64,000 bases of DNA from Pseudomonas chlororaphis (GTDB taxonomy: Bacteria > Pseudomonadota > Gammaproteobacteria > Pseudomonadales > Pseudomonadaceae): positions 708,596 through 772,595 of the forward strand of contig CP011020.1 in assembly GCA_001023535.1 (NCBI GenBank), read 5' to 3'. Shown in pieces: positions 1 through 8,316 of the stretch (within the stretch, counting starts at the first letter, position 1; every line of letters starts with the position of its first letter). Position numbers and translations under genes: made by a program. A model generated the notes under the pieces. The model worked only from the letters and a program-made list of their open reading frames with translations. It was not told the origin of the DNA and did no database searches.

Positions 1-1
1 G

Positions 2-892
2 TTCGAGCTACGGGTATTGAGTGGTCTGCACCGGGGTGCGGCCTTGCCGTTGGTGGGCGATGAATGGGTGGTCGGGGCGGCGGAGGACGCCGACCTGGCC
101 CTCTACGATCCAGGCATCTGCGCCCGGCACGTGCGCCTTGAACGAGTGGAGGAACAGTGGCGGCTGGCGCTGCTGGATGGCGTGGCGTGTGATGCACAAG
201 GGCAACCCTGGACGCCCACGGAACCGTTGCCGGTCAACGCGCCTTTTGTCGTCGCCGGCATCTGGCTGTGCCTCGCCCCGGCCGACCAACCGTGGCCCCA
301 GGAGGCGGCGTTGGAGAACGGTGCGCCGGCGGCAGGCAGCCCGGACAACCTGAAATCGGCGGCCCGGCCCTGGTGGCCCAGGCGCCTGGCCATTGCTGCC
401 GCCGTGATCACCGTGGCGTCCAGTGCCTGGGCCTTTACCAGCCAACCGGCGCAGCCCGTGGCGCCCGGCCCGGCCCAGTCACTCAAGCGCAGCAAGGTGA
501 CGCTGGACAACGTCGCGGCGGTGCGCCTGGAGCTGGATCGCATGTTGCAAGAGCGCGACCTCGCGGCGCAGGTTCAGGTCGAGTCCCGGGACGATCGCCT
601 GGTGCTGGTGGGCGAGCTGCCGCGCCAGCGCCTGGCGGTTGTCGAGCGCCTGGTCGAGCGGTTCAACGACCGTTATGAAACCCCGGTTCCGGTCACCGCC
701 AACGTGCAGGAGCACCTGACGCAGTTGCCGTTCCAGATCGCCCAGATCGTGGGCGGCAAGCGCGGCCATGTCGTCACGTCCGACGGCCGCCGGTTGTTTC
801 TCGGCGACCAGATCGATGGCTTGCGTCTGACGGCCATCGGCAACGACAAGGTGACCTTCGAAGGTGACCAACGCTACGAGGTCACCTGGTGA
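2..892 (+). CDS. hrpQ: HrpQ/RspQ (SctD), type III secretion inner-membrane ring protein, 5' end outside window
   Basis: Forms the outer of the two inner-membrane rings of the type III basal body, partnering HrcJ. The reading frame is open at the left edge: the codons before the first internal start (TTG at 17) read F-E-L-R-V and continue into the family's usual N-terminal FHA-like domain, so only a few residues should be missing. A cytoplasmic FHA-like part (to about residue 95 from the TTG) is followed by one membrane segment (about 124-140, after WWPRR) and a periplasmic ring-building domain (about 155-291). The stop overlaps the hrcN start by one base, so translation is probably coupled. 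Family assignment rests on these domains and on its position before hrcN. Confidence 0.85.
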   Translation, partial: FELRVLSGLHRGAALPLVGDEWVVGAAEDADLALYDPGICARHVRLERVEEQWRLALLDGVACDAQGQPWTPTEPLPVNAPFVVAGIWLCLAPADQPWPQEAALENGAPAAGSPDNLKSAARPWWPRRLAIAAAVITVASSAWAFTSQPAQPVAPGPAQSLKRSKVTLDNVAAVRLELDRMLQERDLAAQVQVESRDDRLVLVGELPRQRLAVVERLVERFNDRYETPVPVTANVQEHLTQLPFQIAQIVGGKRGHVVTSDGRRLFLGDQIDGLRLTAIGNDKVTFEGDQRYEVTW

Positions 893-2250
893 TGACACAC
901 GCGGCGGCGGCACGCCTGCAGGCCTGGGAAAGCGCCCAGCGAGCACGCTTGCAGCGGTTCGCGCCGGTCGCGGTGCGCGGGCGGGTGCAACGGGTCAACG
1001 GCATTCTGTTGCAATGCCGGCTGCCCGAGGCGCAGATCGGCGATCTGTGCCGGGTCGAGCGCGATGCCCGTGAGCCACTGCTCGCCGAGATCGTCGGCTT
1101 CGACCAGCACGACGCCTTGCTCAGTGCCCTGGGCGGCCTGGAAGGCGTGCGCGTCGGGGCGACGGTGGAGCCCCTGGGCATGCCGCACCGGGTGCACGTG
1201 GGGCCGCAGTTGTTGGGCCAGGTACTGGACGGGTTCGGCCGGCCGCTGGTGGACGGTGGCGCCGGCGCGTTTGCCGATGCGTCCGTGCTGCACGCGTCGG
1301 TGGTGATTGGCGAAGCGCCTGCGCCCACCGCCCGGCCCCGCATCCAGCACGCCCTGACGACTGGCGTGCGTGCCATCGACGGGCCGCTGACCCTCGGCGA
1401 AGGCCAGCGCGTGGGGTTGTTCGCCGGTGCCGGCTGCGGCAAGACCACGCTGCTGGCAGAGATCGCCCGCAACGTCGATTGCGACGTCATCGTGTTCGGC
1501 CTGATTGGCGAACGTGGGCGCGAATTGCGCGAGTTCCTCGATCACGAACTCGACGACGAACTCAGGGCCCGCGCGGTGCTGGTGTGCGCCACTTCCGACC
1601 GTTCCAGCATGGAGCGCGCCCGCGCGGCTTTCACGGCGACGGCACTGGCCGAGGGCTTTCGAGCCGAAGGCCGGCGCGTCCTGCTGTTGATCGATTCCCT
1701 GACCCGGTTTGCCCGGGCCCAGCGTGAAATCGGCCTGGCCGCCGGTGAACCGTTGGGGCGCGGAGGCCTGCCGCCGTCGGTCTACAGCCTGCTGCCGCGC
1801 CTGGTCGAGCGGGCCGGGTTGACCCAAGACGGCGCCATCACCGCGTTGTACACCGTGCTGATCGAGCAGGACTCGATGAACGATCCGGTGGCCGACGAAG
1901 TGCGCTCGTTGCTCGACGGCCACATTGTCCTGTCGCGAAAACTGGCCGAGCGCGGGCACTACCCGGCTATCGACGTGCTGGCGAGCCTGTCGCGGACCCT
2001 GGCCAATGTGGCCGAGGCGGAGCACCTGCGGGCGGGCATCAACCTGCGCCGGTTGTTGTCGGCCTACGATCAGATCGAACTGATGCTGCGCCTGGGTGAG
2101 TACCAGGCCGGCGCCGACCCGCTGACCGACCTGGCCGTGGAGTCACGCGGGGCCCTGGACGGTTTTTTGCGCCAGGACCTGCGCGAGCCGGAGCCGATGC
2201 CCTCGACCCTGGCTCACCTGCACCAGTTGACTGCCTATGTCCCAAGCTGA
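892..2250 (+). CDS. hrcN: HrcN/RscN (SctN), type III secretion ATPase
   Basis: Hexameric F1-beta-like ATPase at the cytoplasmic face of the export gate; it unfolds substrates and strips chaperones. The 452-residue product has Walker A GAGCGKTT at 179-186, Walker B VLLLID at 263-268 and the F1/flagellar FliI-type motif ERGREL just after the P-loop domain. A GTG at 889 is in frame, but the ATG at 892 overlaps the hrpQ stop and gives the usual N-terminus, so 892 is chosen. The end overlaps hrpO by 14 bases. Length and motifs are those of a complete SctN; confidence is high. Confidence 0.95.
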   Translation: MTHAAAARLQAWESAQRARLQRFAPVAVRGRVQRVNGILLQCRLPEAQIGDLCRVERDAREPLLAEIVGFDQHDALLSALGGLEGVRVGATVEPLGMPHRVHVGPQLLGQVLDGFGRPLVDGGAGAFADASVLHASVVIGEAPAPTARPRIQHALTTGVRAIDGPLTLGEGQRVGLFAGAGCGKTTLLAEIARNVDCDVIVFGLIGERGRELREFLDHELDDELRARAVLVCATSDRSSMERARAAFTATALAEGFRAEGRRVLLLIDSLTRFARAQREIGLAAGEPLGRGGLPPSVYSLLPRLVERAGLTQDGAITALYTVLIEQDSMNDPVADEVRSLLDGHIVLSRKLAERGHYPAIDVLASLSRTLANVAEAEHLRAGINLRRLLSAYDQIELMLRLGEYQAGADPLTDLAVESRGALDGFLRQDLREPEPMPSTLAHLHQLTAYVPS

Positions 2251-2656
2251 CCTGGATGCCCTGGCGCCGGTGCGTCGTCACCGTGAGGCGCAGGCCGAGC
2301 GGGCGTGGCGCCAGGCCCGTGACCTGCTGCGTGAGCGCGAAGCCAGCGTGGCAGCGGCGCGGGCGCAGTGGCAGGCGGCCAGTGAGCGCCAGGCCGCGCA
2401 GCGTGCGGCCCTGTGCGACGAACACCGTGGGCGGGCGCTGAGCGTGGTCGAGTTGAATGCCTGGAGTACCCAGGAACGCCGCCTGATGGGCGAGCTGGCC
2501 GAGCAAGCCCAGGGCGTGCAGGCGCTGGACGCTGCCCGGGCCCAGCAGGCACAGGACACGGAAGCGGCACAGCAGCGCCTGCGCGGGCGCCGCCGCGACC
2601 TGGAAAAGCTGAAGGCGTTGATGGAGCGCCTGGCGCAGGAGTCATGCGATGAATGA
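2237..2656 (+). CDS. hrpO: HrpO (SctO), type III secretion central stalk protein
   Basis: Predicted coiled-coil stalk that sits in the HrcN hexamer, like the gamma subunit in F-ATPase, and contacts the HrcV export gate. The 139 residues are almost entirely charged heptad-like helix rich in Ala, Arg, Glu and Gln, with no membrane segment, as expected for SctO/FliJ. Sequence conservation in this family is poor, so the call leans on its size, its helical composition and its place between hrcN and hrpP. It overlaps both neighbours, which supports coupled translation. Confidence 0.85.
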   Translation: MSQADLDALAPVRRHREAQAERAWRQARDLLREREASVAAARAQWQAASERQAAQRAALCDEHRGRALSVVELNAWSTQERRLMGELAEQAQGVQALDAARAQQAQDTEAAQQRLRGRRRDLEKLKALMERLAQESCDE

Positions 2657-3212
2657 GCGTCCCGTACGCCATGAGCCGGTGCCTCGGCACGAACCGCCGA
2701 GCGCCCCGGTTCGCCACCCGCTGCGTGGGTATGAACCGCCACCGGCCCAGGCGAGCCGGGCGCCACGCTCGACGCTGCGCGATTGCACGCCCGGCACCGA
2801 TCGCGACCCGGATGCCACGATCGGTCGCAGCGACGGCTACTGGTTCCGCCAATGGGTCGAGGCACCAGAGGGCGGCTTGCAACAGGATACTGCCGGGGCG
2901 GGCTCGTTGTCGGGCCTGGTGGGTCTGGACGGCAGTGATGTGGAGGCGTTTGTCGATCAGCTCACGCCGCGCTTGCGCGCCACCCAGGACCTGCAACTGG
3001 ACCTGCTGCTGCACCTGCCGCACCTGGGACGGATCAAGGTGCTGGCACGGCGGCTGGACAGTGGTCCCGGCTGGGACATCGGCCTGAGTGGCGAAAGCGA
3101 TGAGGTGCAGGCGCGCCTGTCGAGCCGAAGCGGCCACCTCGAAGACGCCTTGACGCAGAGCCTGGGACAACCGGTCAGCGTGCACGTGGCACGCGCAGAA
3201 GAGGACGACTGA
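2649..3212 (+). CDS. hrpP: HrpP (SctP), substrate-specificity switch / pilus-length control protein
   Basis: SctP proteins are early secreted substrates that interact with HrcU and switch export from pilus parts to late substrates. The 187-residue protein has a Pro/Arg/His-rich, probably disordered N-terminal third (to about 60) and a more ordered C-terminal part (about 90-187) that would correspond to the switch domain, with alternating Leu-rich segments such as LQLDLLLHLPHLGRIKVL. The family is weakly conserved; position between hrpO and hrcQ and the two-part layout carry the call. The start overlaps the hrpO stop by 8 bases, and hrcQ begins one base after its stop. Confidence 0.8.
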   Translation: MNERPVRHEPVPRHEPPSAPVRHPLRGYEPPPAQASRAPRSTLRDCTPGTDRDPDATIGRSDGYWFRQWVEAPEGGLQQDTAGAGSLSGLVGLDGSDVEAFVDQLTPRLRATQDLQLDLLLHLPHLGRIKVLARRLDSGPGWDIGLSGESDEVQARLSSRSGHLEDALTQSLGQPVSVHVARAEEDD

Positions 3213-3213
3213 C

Positions 3214-4326
3214 ATGAGCGCATTTGCACTGTTGCTGCCATCGGTCAGCGCCGAGGAAGCCGTTGCCCGCCAACGGCTGGGGGCTGGCGTCGAGTTGCCG
3301 TTCGACGTGGCGGGAGAAACGGGGCGACTGGCGCTGAGCCTGGGCAACGGCCCCACGGGTGCCTCGCCCGCTGTGCTCGAGTGTGCCCACGGGGCGTTTG
3401 TCTTGGGTGAACCCGGCCCGGTGCTGAGCCTGTTCGGTGAGTGCCCGGTGGTCTTGCCCGCCGAGCCCGGGGCCGATGACGAGTGGTTCTGGTCCCTGTT
3501 CCATCAGCTCCTGAGCGAGCCCTTGCGCCAAGCCTTCGGTTTTCTCAAGCCGCTGGACGCGACCGGAGTCAGCGGCATTGCCTGTCGACTCGAGGTGCAG
3601 TTGGGGGCCGCGCGTGTGGTCAGCCACCTGGAGGTGCCCGGCCAGACCTTGCTGGGCCTGCTCGACGCCGCCCCCTGGCAGCGCCAGGCCGAGCCCTGGA
3701 CCGAACACTTTATGTTCCGCGTGCCGCTGCTGGTCGGGCACCTGGCCCTGGCCAGCGGACAGCTCGCCGCCCTGCGCCCCGGTGACGTGGTGATACCCGA
3801 GGAACACCGGTTCGATTCATCCGGCCAAGGCCTGGTTCGCCTGGGCCGGCATTGCCTACACGTGCAGGTGCACAGCCACGCCGCACCGTTGCACCTGACC
3901 GTACTCGCGCTTGAGGAGACCGCTATGAGCAGCACCGCCGACACCGACATCCTGACGCCCGAATGGGACGACACCGCCCGCTACGCCGCCGACGAACAGG
4001 ACCCGGCGGCGTTCGACCCGGCGACCTTGGCCCAGGCCGACGCCGAAGCCGATGCCGAGGACGCACCGGCGGCACAACAGGCGGCCGTCGACCGCCATGA
4101 ACGTTTCGACGACCTGCCGCTGGCGCTCACGGTACGTTGCGGTCACCTGAACCTGACCTTGGGCGAGCTGCGCAACCTGGCACCCGGCGCGGTGCTGCAA
4201 GTGCAAGGCGTAGCGGCGGGGGCCGGGGCCTTGTTCTACGGCGAGCGGCCCGTGGCCCATGGCGAGTTGGTGGAGGTCGATGGCCGGCTGGGCTTGCAGA
4301 TCGTCCGCGTGGATGTGGCTGGATGA
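3214..4326 (+). CDS. hrcQ: HrcQ (SctQ), cytoplasmic ring protein, full-length HrcQA-HrcQB form
   Basis: Builds the cytoplasmic sorting platform that docks the ATPase complex and chaperone-substrate pairs. This single 370-residue frame covers what is split into two genes (hrcQA and hrcQB) in P. syringae. Residues 1-235 match the HrcQA part. After a low-complexity acidic, Ala-rich linker (about 240-290) comes the C-terminal SpoA/surface-presentation domain (about 298-370, beginning [19 protein letters not shown]). An in-frame ATG at codon 238 has a strong ribosome binding site (separate entry) and would yield a 133-residue HrcQB-like protein. There is no stop or frameshift between the two parts. 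The stop overlaps the hrcR start by 4 bases. Confidence 0.93.
   Translation: MSAFALLLPSVSAEEAVARQRLGAGVELPFDVAGETGRLALSLGNGPTGASPAVLECAHGAFVLGEPGPVLSLFGECPVVLPAEPGADDEWFWSLFHQLLSEPLRQAFGFLKPLDATGVSGIACRLEVQLGAARVVSHLEVPGQTLLGLLDAAPWQRQAEPWTEHFMFRVPLLVGHLALASGQLAALRPGDVVIPEEHRFDSSGQGLVRLGRHCLHVQVHSHAAPLHLTVLALEETAMSSTADTDILTPEWDDTARYAADEQDPAAFDPATLAQADAEADAEDAPAAQQAAVDRHERFDDLPLALTVRCGHLNLTLGELRNLAPGAVLQVQGVAAGAGALFYGERPVAHGELVEVDGRLGLQIVRVDVAG
3913..3927 (+). promoter_or_regulatory. Internal ribosome binding site and ATG inside hrcQ (HrcQB-like start)
   Basis: GAGGAG at 3913-3918 lies six bases before an ATG at 3925 that is in the hrcQ frame (codon 238). This is a near-ideal Shine-Dalgarno arrangement, better than most gene starts in the cluster. 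The product would be residues 238-370, very close in size to separate HrcQB proteins. SctQ genes of several other systems make such a short C-terminal product from an internal start; whether it is used here is inference. Confidence 0.75.
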
Positions 4327-4976
4327 GCTTCCAGGGGGTCGACCCCTTCCTGCTGGCGCTGTTCATCGGGGGCATTTCCCTGGTGCCGCTGCTGCTGATC
4401 ATCTGCAGCGCGTTCCTCAAGATCGCCATCGTGCTGACCATCACCCGTAACGCCATCGGCGTGCAGCAAGTGCCGCCGAACATGGCGCTGTATGCCATTG
4501 CGCTGGCCGCGACGCTGTTCATCATGGCGCCGGTGGGCCACAACGTGGCCGAAGCGCTCAAAGAACGGCCGCTGGACTTCAGCAACACCGAGGCGTTGCA
4601 GGGGTCGGCCCTGAACGCGATCAAGCCGCTGCAAGCCTTCATGTCGCGTAACACCAACCCGGACATCCTCACCCACCTGTTGGAGAACACCCAGCGAATG
4701 TGGCCCAAGGAGCGCGCCGAGCAGGCCAGTCGCGATGACCTGATGCTGCTGATCCCGGCGTTCATGCTGTCGGAACTGGAGGCGGGCTTTCAGATGGGCT
4801 TTTTGATCTACATCCCGTTCATCGTCATCGACCTGATCGTGTCCAACCTGCTGCTGGCGCTCGGCATGCAGATGGTGGCGCCCATGACCATTTCGTTGCC
4901 GCTCAAGTTGCTGGTCTTCGTGCTTGCCCAGGGTTGGACGCAGCTACTGGACAGCCTCTTCTATTCCTACCTCTGA
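4323..4976 (+). CDS. hrcR: HrcR/RscR (SctR), export gate membrane protein
   Basis: Core subunit of the SctRST export gate, which forms a helical assembly in the inner membrane through which unfolded substrates pass. The 217-residue product has four hydrophobic segments (near residues 8-30, 52-75, 150-172 and 182-210), family-typical sequence [15 protein letters not shown] near the N-terminus, and [20 protein letters not shown] before the third segment. An upstream extension of the frame exists, but the ATG at 4323 overlaps the hrcQ stop and gives the canonical N-terminus. Nine bases separate it from hrcS. Confidence 0.95.
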   Translation: MSFQGVDPFLLALFIGGISLVPLLLIICSAFLKIAIVLTITRNAIGVQQVPPNMALYAIALAATLFIMAPVGHNVAEALKERPLDFSNTEALQGSALNAIKPLQAFMSRNTNPDILTHLLENTQRMWPKERAEQASRDDLMLLIPAFMLSELEAGFQMGFLIYIPFIVIDLIVSNLLLALGMQMVAPMTISLPLKLLVFVLAQGWTQLLDSLFYSYL

Positions 4977-4985
4977 GGACCTGCG

Positions 4986-5240
4986 ATGGACGCGATGACG
5001 CTGTTCAAGGAAGGCATGCTGCTGGTGGTCCTGCTCTCCGCGCCGCCGTTGATCGTGGCGGTGCTGGTGGGGGTGCTGACCTCACTGGTGCAGGCCTTGA
5101 TGCAGATCCAGGACCAGACCCTGCCGTTCGGCATCAAACTGGTGGCGGTGGGGCTGACCCTGCTGGTGACCGGGCGCTGGGTGGGCGGAGAACTGATGGG
5201 ATTGCTGCGCCGGGCCTTTGAAATGATGGCCAACACCTGA
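4986..5240 (+). CDS. hrcS: HrcS/RscS (SctS), export gate membrane protein
   Basis: Small export-gate subunit of 84 residues with two membrane hairpin helices (about 14-36 and 48-72), homologous to flagellar FliQ. The typical sequences VGVLTSLVQALMQIQDQTL and PPLIVA are present. It joins HrcR and HrcT in the gate. The stop shares a base with the hrcT start, indicating translational coupling. Length is normal for the family. Confidence 0.95.
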   Translation: MDAMTLFKEGMLLVVLLSAPPLIVAVLVGVLTSLVQALMQIQDQTLPFGIKLVAVGLTLLVTGRWVGGELMGLLRRAFEMMANT

Positions 5241-6037
5241 TGGCGGCCTCGGCGTTCCTGCCCTATTTCGACCTGCTGCTGTCGGTGGCGCTCGGCATGG
5301 CGCGCATCTATCCGGTCGCCTACCTGGTGCCGGTGTTCTGCTTCCAGCACCTGCGCGGCCTGCCGCGCCATGCCATCGTCTTCGCCCTGGCGATGTTGCC
5401 GGCCCCCGGTATCCGCCAGGCGCTGATCGACGCCCAGGTCAACTGGCTGTTCCTGGGCGGCTTGATGGTCAAGGAGCTGATATTGGGCTTCTTGCTCGGG
5501 GTGTTGCTGGCGATGCCGTTCTGGCTGTACGAATCGGTGGGGGCCTTGCTGGACAACCAGCGCGGCGCGCTCATCGGCGGCCAGTTGAACCCGGCGCTGG
5601 GCACCGATACCACGCCCCTGGGCCACCTGTTCAAGGAGATGATCATCCTGTTGCTGGTCGCCACCCTGGGCATCGGCACCTTGACCCAGGTGATCTGGGA
5701 CAGCTACCTGGTCTGGTCGCCCACGACCTGGTTCCCGCTGCCCGGCGCGGATGGCTTCGGGGTGTTCCTCGGGCTGCTCGCCGAGATGTTCATGCACATG
5801 CTGCTCTACGCCGCGCCATTCATTGGCCTGTTGTTGTTGGTGGAGTTCAGCCTGGCGCTGCTGAGCCTGTACAGCCCGCAACTGCAGGTGTTTATCCTCG
5901 CCATGCCGGCCAAGAGCCTGATCGGCCTGGGCTTCTTGCTGTTCTACCTGCCCACGCTGTGGGACGCGATGACCGGCCGACTCATCCGCTATGGGGAAAT
6001 CCGGCACCTGCTTGACCTGCTGTTGCAGGCGCCCTGA
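5240..6037 (+). CDS. hrcT: HrcT/RscT (SctT), export gate membrane protein
   Basis: FliR-like export-gate subunit of 265 residues, caps the SctR/SctS assembly. Six or so hydrophobic segments are spread over the sequence, with the conserved-looking stretch FLLGVLLAMPFWLYESVGAL followed by DNQRGA around residues 80-112, a family hallmark. The start codon overlaps the hrcS stop by one base and hrcU follows after 15 bases with a GAGGG-type ribosome site. Confidence 0.95.
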   Translation: MAASAFLPYFDLLLSVALGMARIYPVAYLVPVFCFQHLRGLPRHAIVFALAMLPAPGIRQALIDAQVNWLFLGGLMVKELILGFLLGVLLAMPFWLYESVGALLDNQRGALIGGQLNPALGTDTTPLGHLFKEMIILLLVATLGIGTLTQVIWDSYLVWSPTTWFPLPGADGFGVFLGLLAEMFMHMLLYAAPFIGLLLLVEFSLALLSLYSPQLQVFILAMPAKSLIGLGFLLFYLPTLWDAMTGRLIRYGEIRHLLDLLLQAP

Positions 6038-6052
6038 GGGAGGGGCTCGCCG

Positions 6053-7153
6053 ATGAGTGAAGACAGTGGCGAAAAGACCAAGAGCGCGACGCCGAAGAAG
6101 ATTCGCGACGCCCGCAACAAAGGCCAGGTTGGCCAGAGCCAGGACCTCAGCAGCCTGCTGGTGCTCGCGGCGGTCACCGAGGTGGCGTTGACGCTGGCCG
6201 ATGACAGCATGCAGACGCTGCAAGACCTGGCGGCCTTCCCGCTGCATCGGCTGGACGTCGATTTCACGCGGGCCTTCGAGGAAACCCTGGCCCATGCCGG
6301 TAGCGTGTTGCTCAGCTTCACCCTGATGACCGTGGGGCTGGCGATTGCCACGCGGCTGGTGGCCGGCTGGATACAGTTCGGCTTCCTGTTCTCCCCCGAG
6401 GCCCTGGCGCCTGACCCGAACCGCCTGAACCCGCTGAACCAGGCCCAGCAGATGTTTTCCGGGCAGGCGCTGATCAACCTGTTCATGGGGCTGGTCAAGG
6501 CAGTGTTCATCGGGGCCGTGCTGTACCTGGTCACGATGCCGGCGCTCGGGGCGTTGGTCAGCCTGGTCAACGGCGACCTGCAAACCTACTGGCGCGGGTT
6601 GGCCAGCTTGTTCCGGCACATCATGCACACGTGCCTGGCGGTGTTGCTGGTGTTGGCGATCATCGACTTCGGCCTGCAGAAGTACTTTTTTGCCAAGCGC
6701 TTGCGCATGAGCGAGGAAGAGGTACGCAAGGAGTTCAAGGAAATGGAGGGCGATCCGCACGTCAAGATGCACCGCCGCAACCTGGCCCGGCAGTTGGCCG
6801 GGCAGTCCGCCGAGAAGGAAACCCAGCCGGTGGAGGACGCCGACATGCTGGTGGTCAACCCCACCCACTTTGCCGTCGCCCTGCGCTACCGGCCCGAGGA
6901 AACGGCGCTGCCGCAGCTCATCGTCAAAGGCGTCGATGCCGAGGCCCGGGCGCTGATCGAGCGGGCCAAGGCGGCGCGGATCCCGGTCATCCAGTGCATC
7001 TGGCTGGCGCGCACGATCTACCGCGAGGACGTCGGCGGTTTCATCCCCCGCGAGACGCTCCAGGCAGTGGCGCACATCTACCGGGTGCTGCGGGAACTGG
7101 ACGACGAGGCCAAGGCCGAGGTGATCGAGATTCCGGAGTTGAACCTGCGCTGA
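6053..7153 (+). CDS. hrcU: HrcU/RscU (SctU), autocleaving export switch protein
   Basis: Inner-membrane protein of 366 residues that wraps the export gate and, with HrpP, switches substrate class. Four membrane segments occupy about residues 30-210. The cytoplasmic domain carries the autocleavage motif NPTH at 269-272, which in the family self-cleaves between Asn and Pro. The N-terminal GEKTKSATPKKIRDARNKGQ is the normal family start. It is the last export-gate gene on this strand; a HrpL promoter begins 12 bases after its stop, so the next gene can be transcribed separately. Confidence 0.96.
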   Translation: MSEDSGEKTKSATPKKIRDARNKGQVGQSQDLSSLLVLAAVTEVALTLADDSMQTLQDLAAFPLHRLDVDFTRAFEETLAHAGSVLLSFTLMTVGLAIATRLVAGWIQFGFLFSPEALAPDPNRLNPLNQAQQMFSGQALINLFMGLVKAVFIGAVLYLVTMPALGALVSLVNGDLQTYWRGLASLFRHIMHTCLAVLLVLAIIDFGLQKYFFAKRLRMSEEEVRKEFKEMEGDPHVKMHRRNLARQLAGQSAEKETQPVEDADMLVVNPTHFAVALRYRPEETALPQLIVKGVDAEARALIERAKAARIPVIQCIWLARTIYREDVGGFIPRETLQAVAHIYRVLRELDDEAKAEVIEIPELNLR

Positions 7154-7164
7154 GGCCGGGCGAG

Positions 7165-7193
7165 GGAACCGATGCACCCGTGACGGCCACTCA
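7165..7193 (+). promoter_or_regulatory. hrp box (HrpL-dependent promoter) for the 7280-7804 gene
   Basis: GGAACC at 7165-7170, a 16-base spacer, then CCACTCA at 7187-7193: an exact match to GGAACC-N16-CCACNNA, the promoter of the ECF sigma factor HrpL. It sits 86 bases before the ATG at 7280, in the intergenic gap after hrcU. This predicts that the downstream gene belongs to the HrpL regulon independently of the hrcU operon. Confidence 0.88.
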
Positions 7194-7279
7194 GGGGATG
7201 AGCCGGATTCGTCCGGGCGCTGCCGGCTTGCCGCTATGGCCCGCCCATCCTCCCCGAGGAACCCACTGGAGAATTTCCC

Positions 7280-7804
7280 ATGCCCCATGATCCAAGCCTT
7301 GTCGGGCGCACAGGCGCCCTGCACGGGGTCGACAGCAGCCTGTTGTCCAACGCTTCCACGTTGAGCCAGCAGCCCCTCGAAGCCCAACAACGCCGCACCA
7401 GCCAGAGCTTGCAGGCACGAGGGCGTTCGTCCTCGACGCCCCCGACGTTGCATCAGCGCGGTCGAACCCGCACCCGCGAGGAAACCCGCGCGTCCCGTGC
7501 GAGGTCCCAGCCCCCGCAGCCACGGCCGTCCGCCGAAACCGATACGGCGACCCCGCCGCCGACCGCACCCGCCTCCGAGCAAACACTCCTGCGTGACATG
7601 GAGTCCCGTCAGCGACAGTTGATGGAGCGTCAGTTCGAACTTCAGATGGGCATGGAGGAGCGCCAGGCGGCGATGCTGCAAGTCAAGAGCGCCGCGGACA
7701 TGACCAAGCTGATGAGCGACACGGTGACCGAAGTCACCAAGGGTTTCCTGGACAGCGCCAGGAAGGTCATGCAGGAAGGTGGCGAAGCGATGAAGCTGCG
7801 TTGA
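7280..7804 (+). CDS. HrpL-regulated protein with a HrpA-pilin-like C-terminal domain; function unknown
   Basis: I do not recognise this 174-residue protein as a named family. Residues 1-100 are low-complexity, Ser/Thr/Pro/Gln/Arg-rich and probably disordered, as in the N-termini of many type III substrates. A short charged helix (about 103-124, repeated RQ/MERQ) leads into residues 125-174, which align without gaps to residues 18-65 of the cluster's HrpA pilin: 19 identities in 48 positions, including AAM, KS, KL, DT, DSA, GEA and K near the C-terminus. It has its own hrp box and a GGAG ribosome site before the ATG. The best inference is a secreted pilus-associated or minor pilin-like protein; an effector whose C-terminus mimics pilin is the alternative. 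The chaperone gene opposite may serve it. Confidence 0.75.
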   Translation: MPHDPSLVGRTGALHGVDSSLLSNASTLSQQPLEAQQRRTSQSLQARGRSSSTPPTLHQRGRTRTREETRASRARSQPPQPRPSAETDTATPPPTAPASEQTLLRDMESRQRQLMERQFELQMGMEERQAAMLQVKSAADMTKLMSDTVTEVTKGFLDSARKVMQEGGEAMKLR

Positions 7805-7819
7805 GGCCCGGCGCCCACG

Positions 7820-7845
7820 GCCCCGCCAGGCATACCTGGTGGGGC
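7820..7845. terminator. Stem-loop between convergent T3SS genes
   Basis: An 11-base arm at 7820-7830 and its complement at 7835-7845 (one G-T mismatch) surround the loop CATA. It lies between the convergent 7280 gene and the chaperone gene and could stop transcription from both sides, although neither side has a run of T. Confidence 0.55.
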
Positions 7846-7858
7846 TCGACGGGGCGGT

Positions 7859-8308
7859 TCAACCCAGGCGGGTGCGGTTCATGGCGAGGCTCGCCGGACG
7901 GGGTTCGCCCGGCTTGGCCAAATCGAGGATGCGAGGGCGCACCTCGTTGACCTGGGCGACGAACCCCACCACCCAATGACAGAACCGGGTTTCGTCGAGG
8001 GCCGACAACGTGCTGTGGGCGCACAGGCGAACACAGGCCTTGTCGTCCAGGGCCAGCCAGCTGCCGCCGAGCAGGTCCAGGCGAAAGTTGAGTTCCAGCA
8101 GGCGCTTGTGCAGGTCGGGGGCGTGGACCGTCACCTCGATCGCGCAGTGCAGAATGGCCATGTCGCTGTGCTCGGGCAACTCGATGACCACCGCTTCGCG
8201 GTTGTGCTTGTCATACAGCGCGCACACACCTTGCTCCAGTTGCAAGTCCGCGTGCAGATGGTCTGCGAGGGCCGAGATCAAACGTTGGGCGAGCGGTGCG
8301 GCGGTCAT
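7859..8308 (-). CDS. Type III secretion chaperone, CesT-like
   Basis: A 149-residue, slightly acidic protein with the size and alternating helix-strand pattern of class I (CesT/Tir-type) chaperones. It has an N-terminal helix (LAQRLISALADHLHADLQL), then beta-like stretches (VCALYDK, AVVIELPEH, LDLLGGSWLALDD, ACVRLCAHSTL) and a C-terminal helix with FVAQVNEVRPRI. Such dimers keep a secreted partner export-competent in the cytoplasm. It is the last gene of the hrpF-hrpG-hrcC-hrpT-hrpV unit, eight bases after hrpV. No classical effector gene is adjacent; the convergent pilin-domain gene is the nearest candidate partner. The family call is moderate because these chaperones share little sequence. 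Confidence 0.65.
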   Translation of the reverse strand: MTAAPLAQRLISALADHLHADLQLEQGVCALYDKHNREAVVIELPEHSDMAILHCAIEVTVHAPDLHKRLLELNFRLDLLGGSWLALDDKACVRLCAHSTLSALDETRFCHWVVGFVAQVNEVRPRILDLAKPGEPRPASLAMNRTRLG

Positions 8309-8316
8309 GGTGAGCC

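Noticed and set aside
3214..4326. A possible frameshift joining two hrcQ genes
   Set aside because: The frame is continuous and both halves are of normal length, so it is a natural fused form with an internal start.
4967..7681. A 904-codon open frame on the minus strand opposite hrcS, hrcT and hrcU
   Set aside because: It is antisense to three strongly supported export genes, is dominated by Gln/His/Arg/Gly from high-GC codon positions, and has no recognisable domain. A typical high-GC shadow frame.
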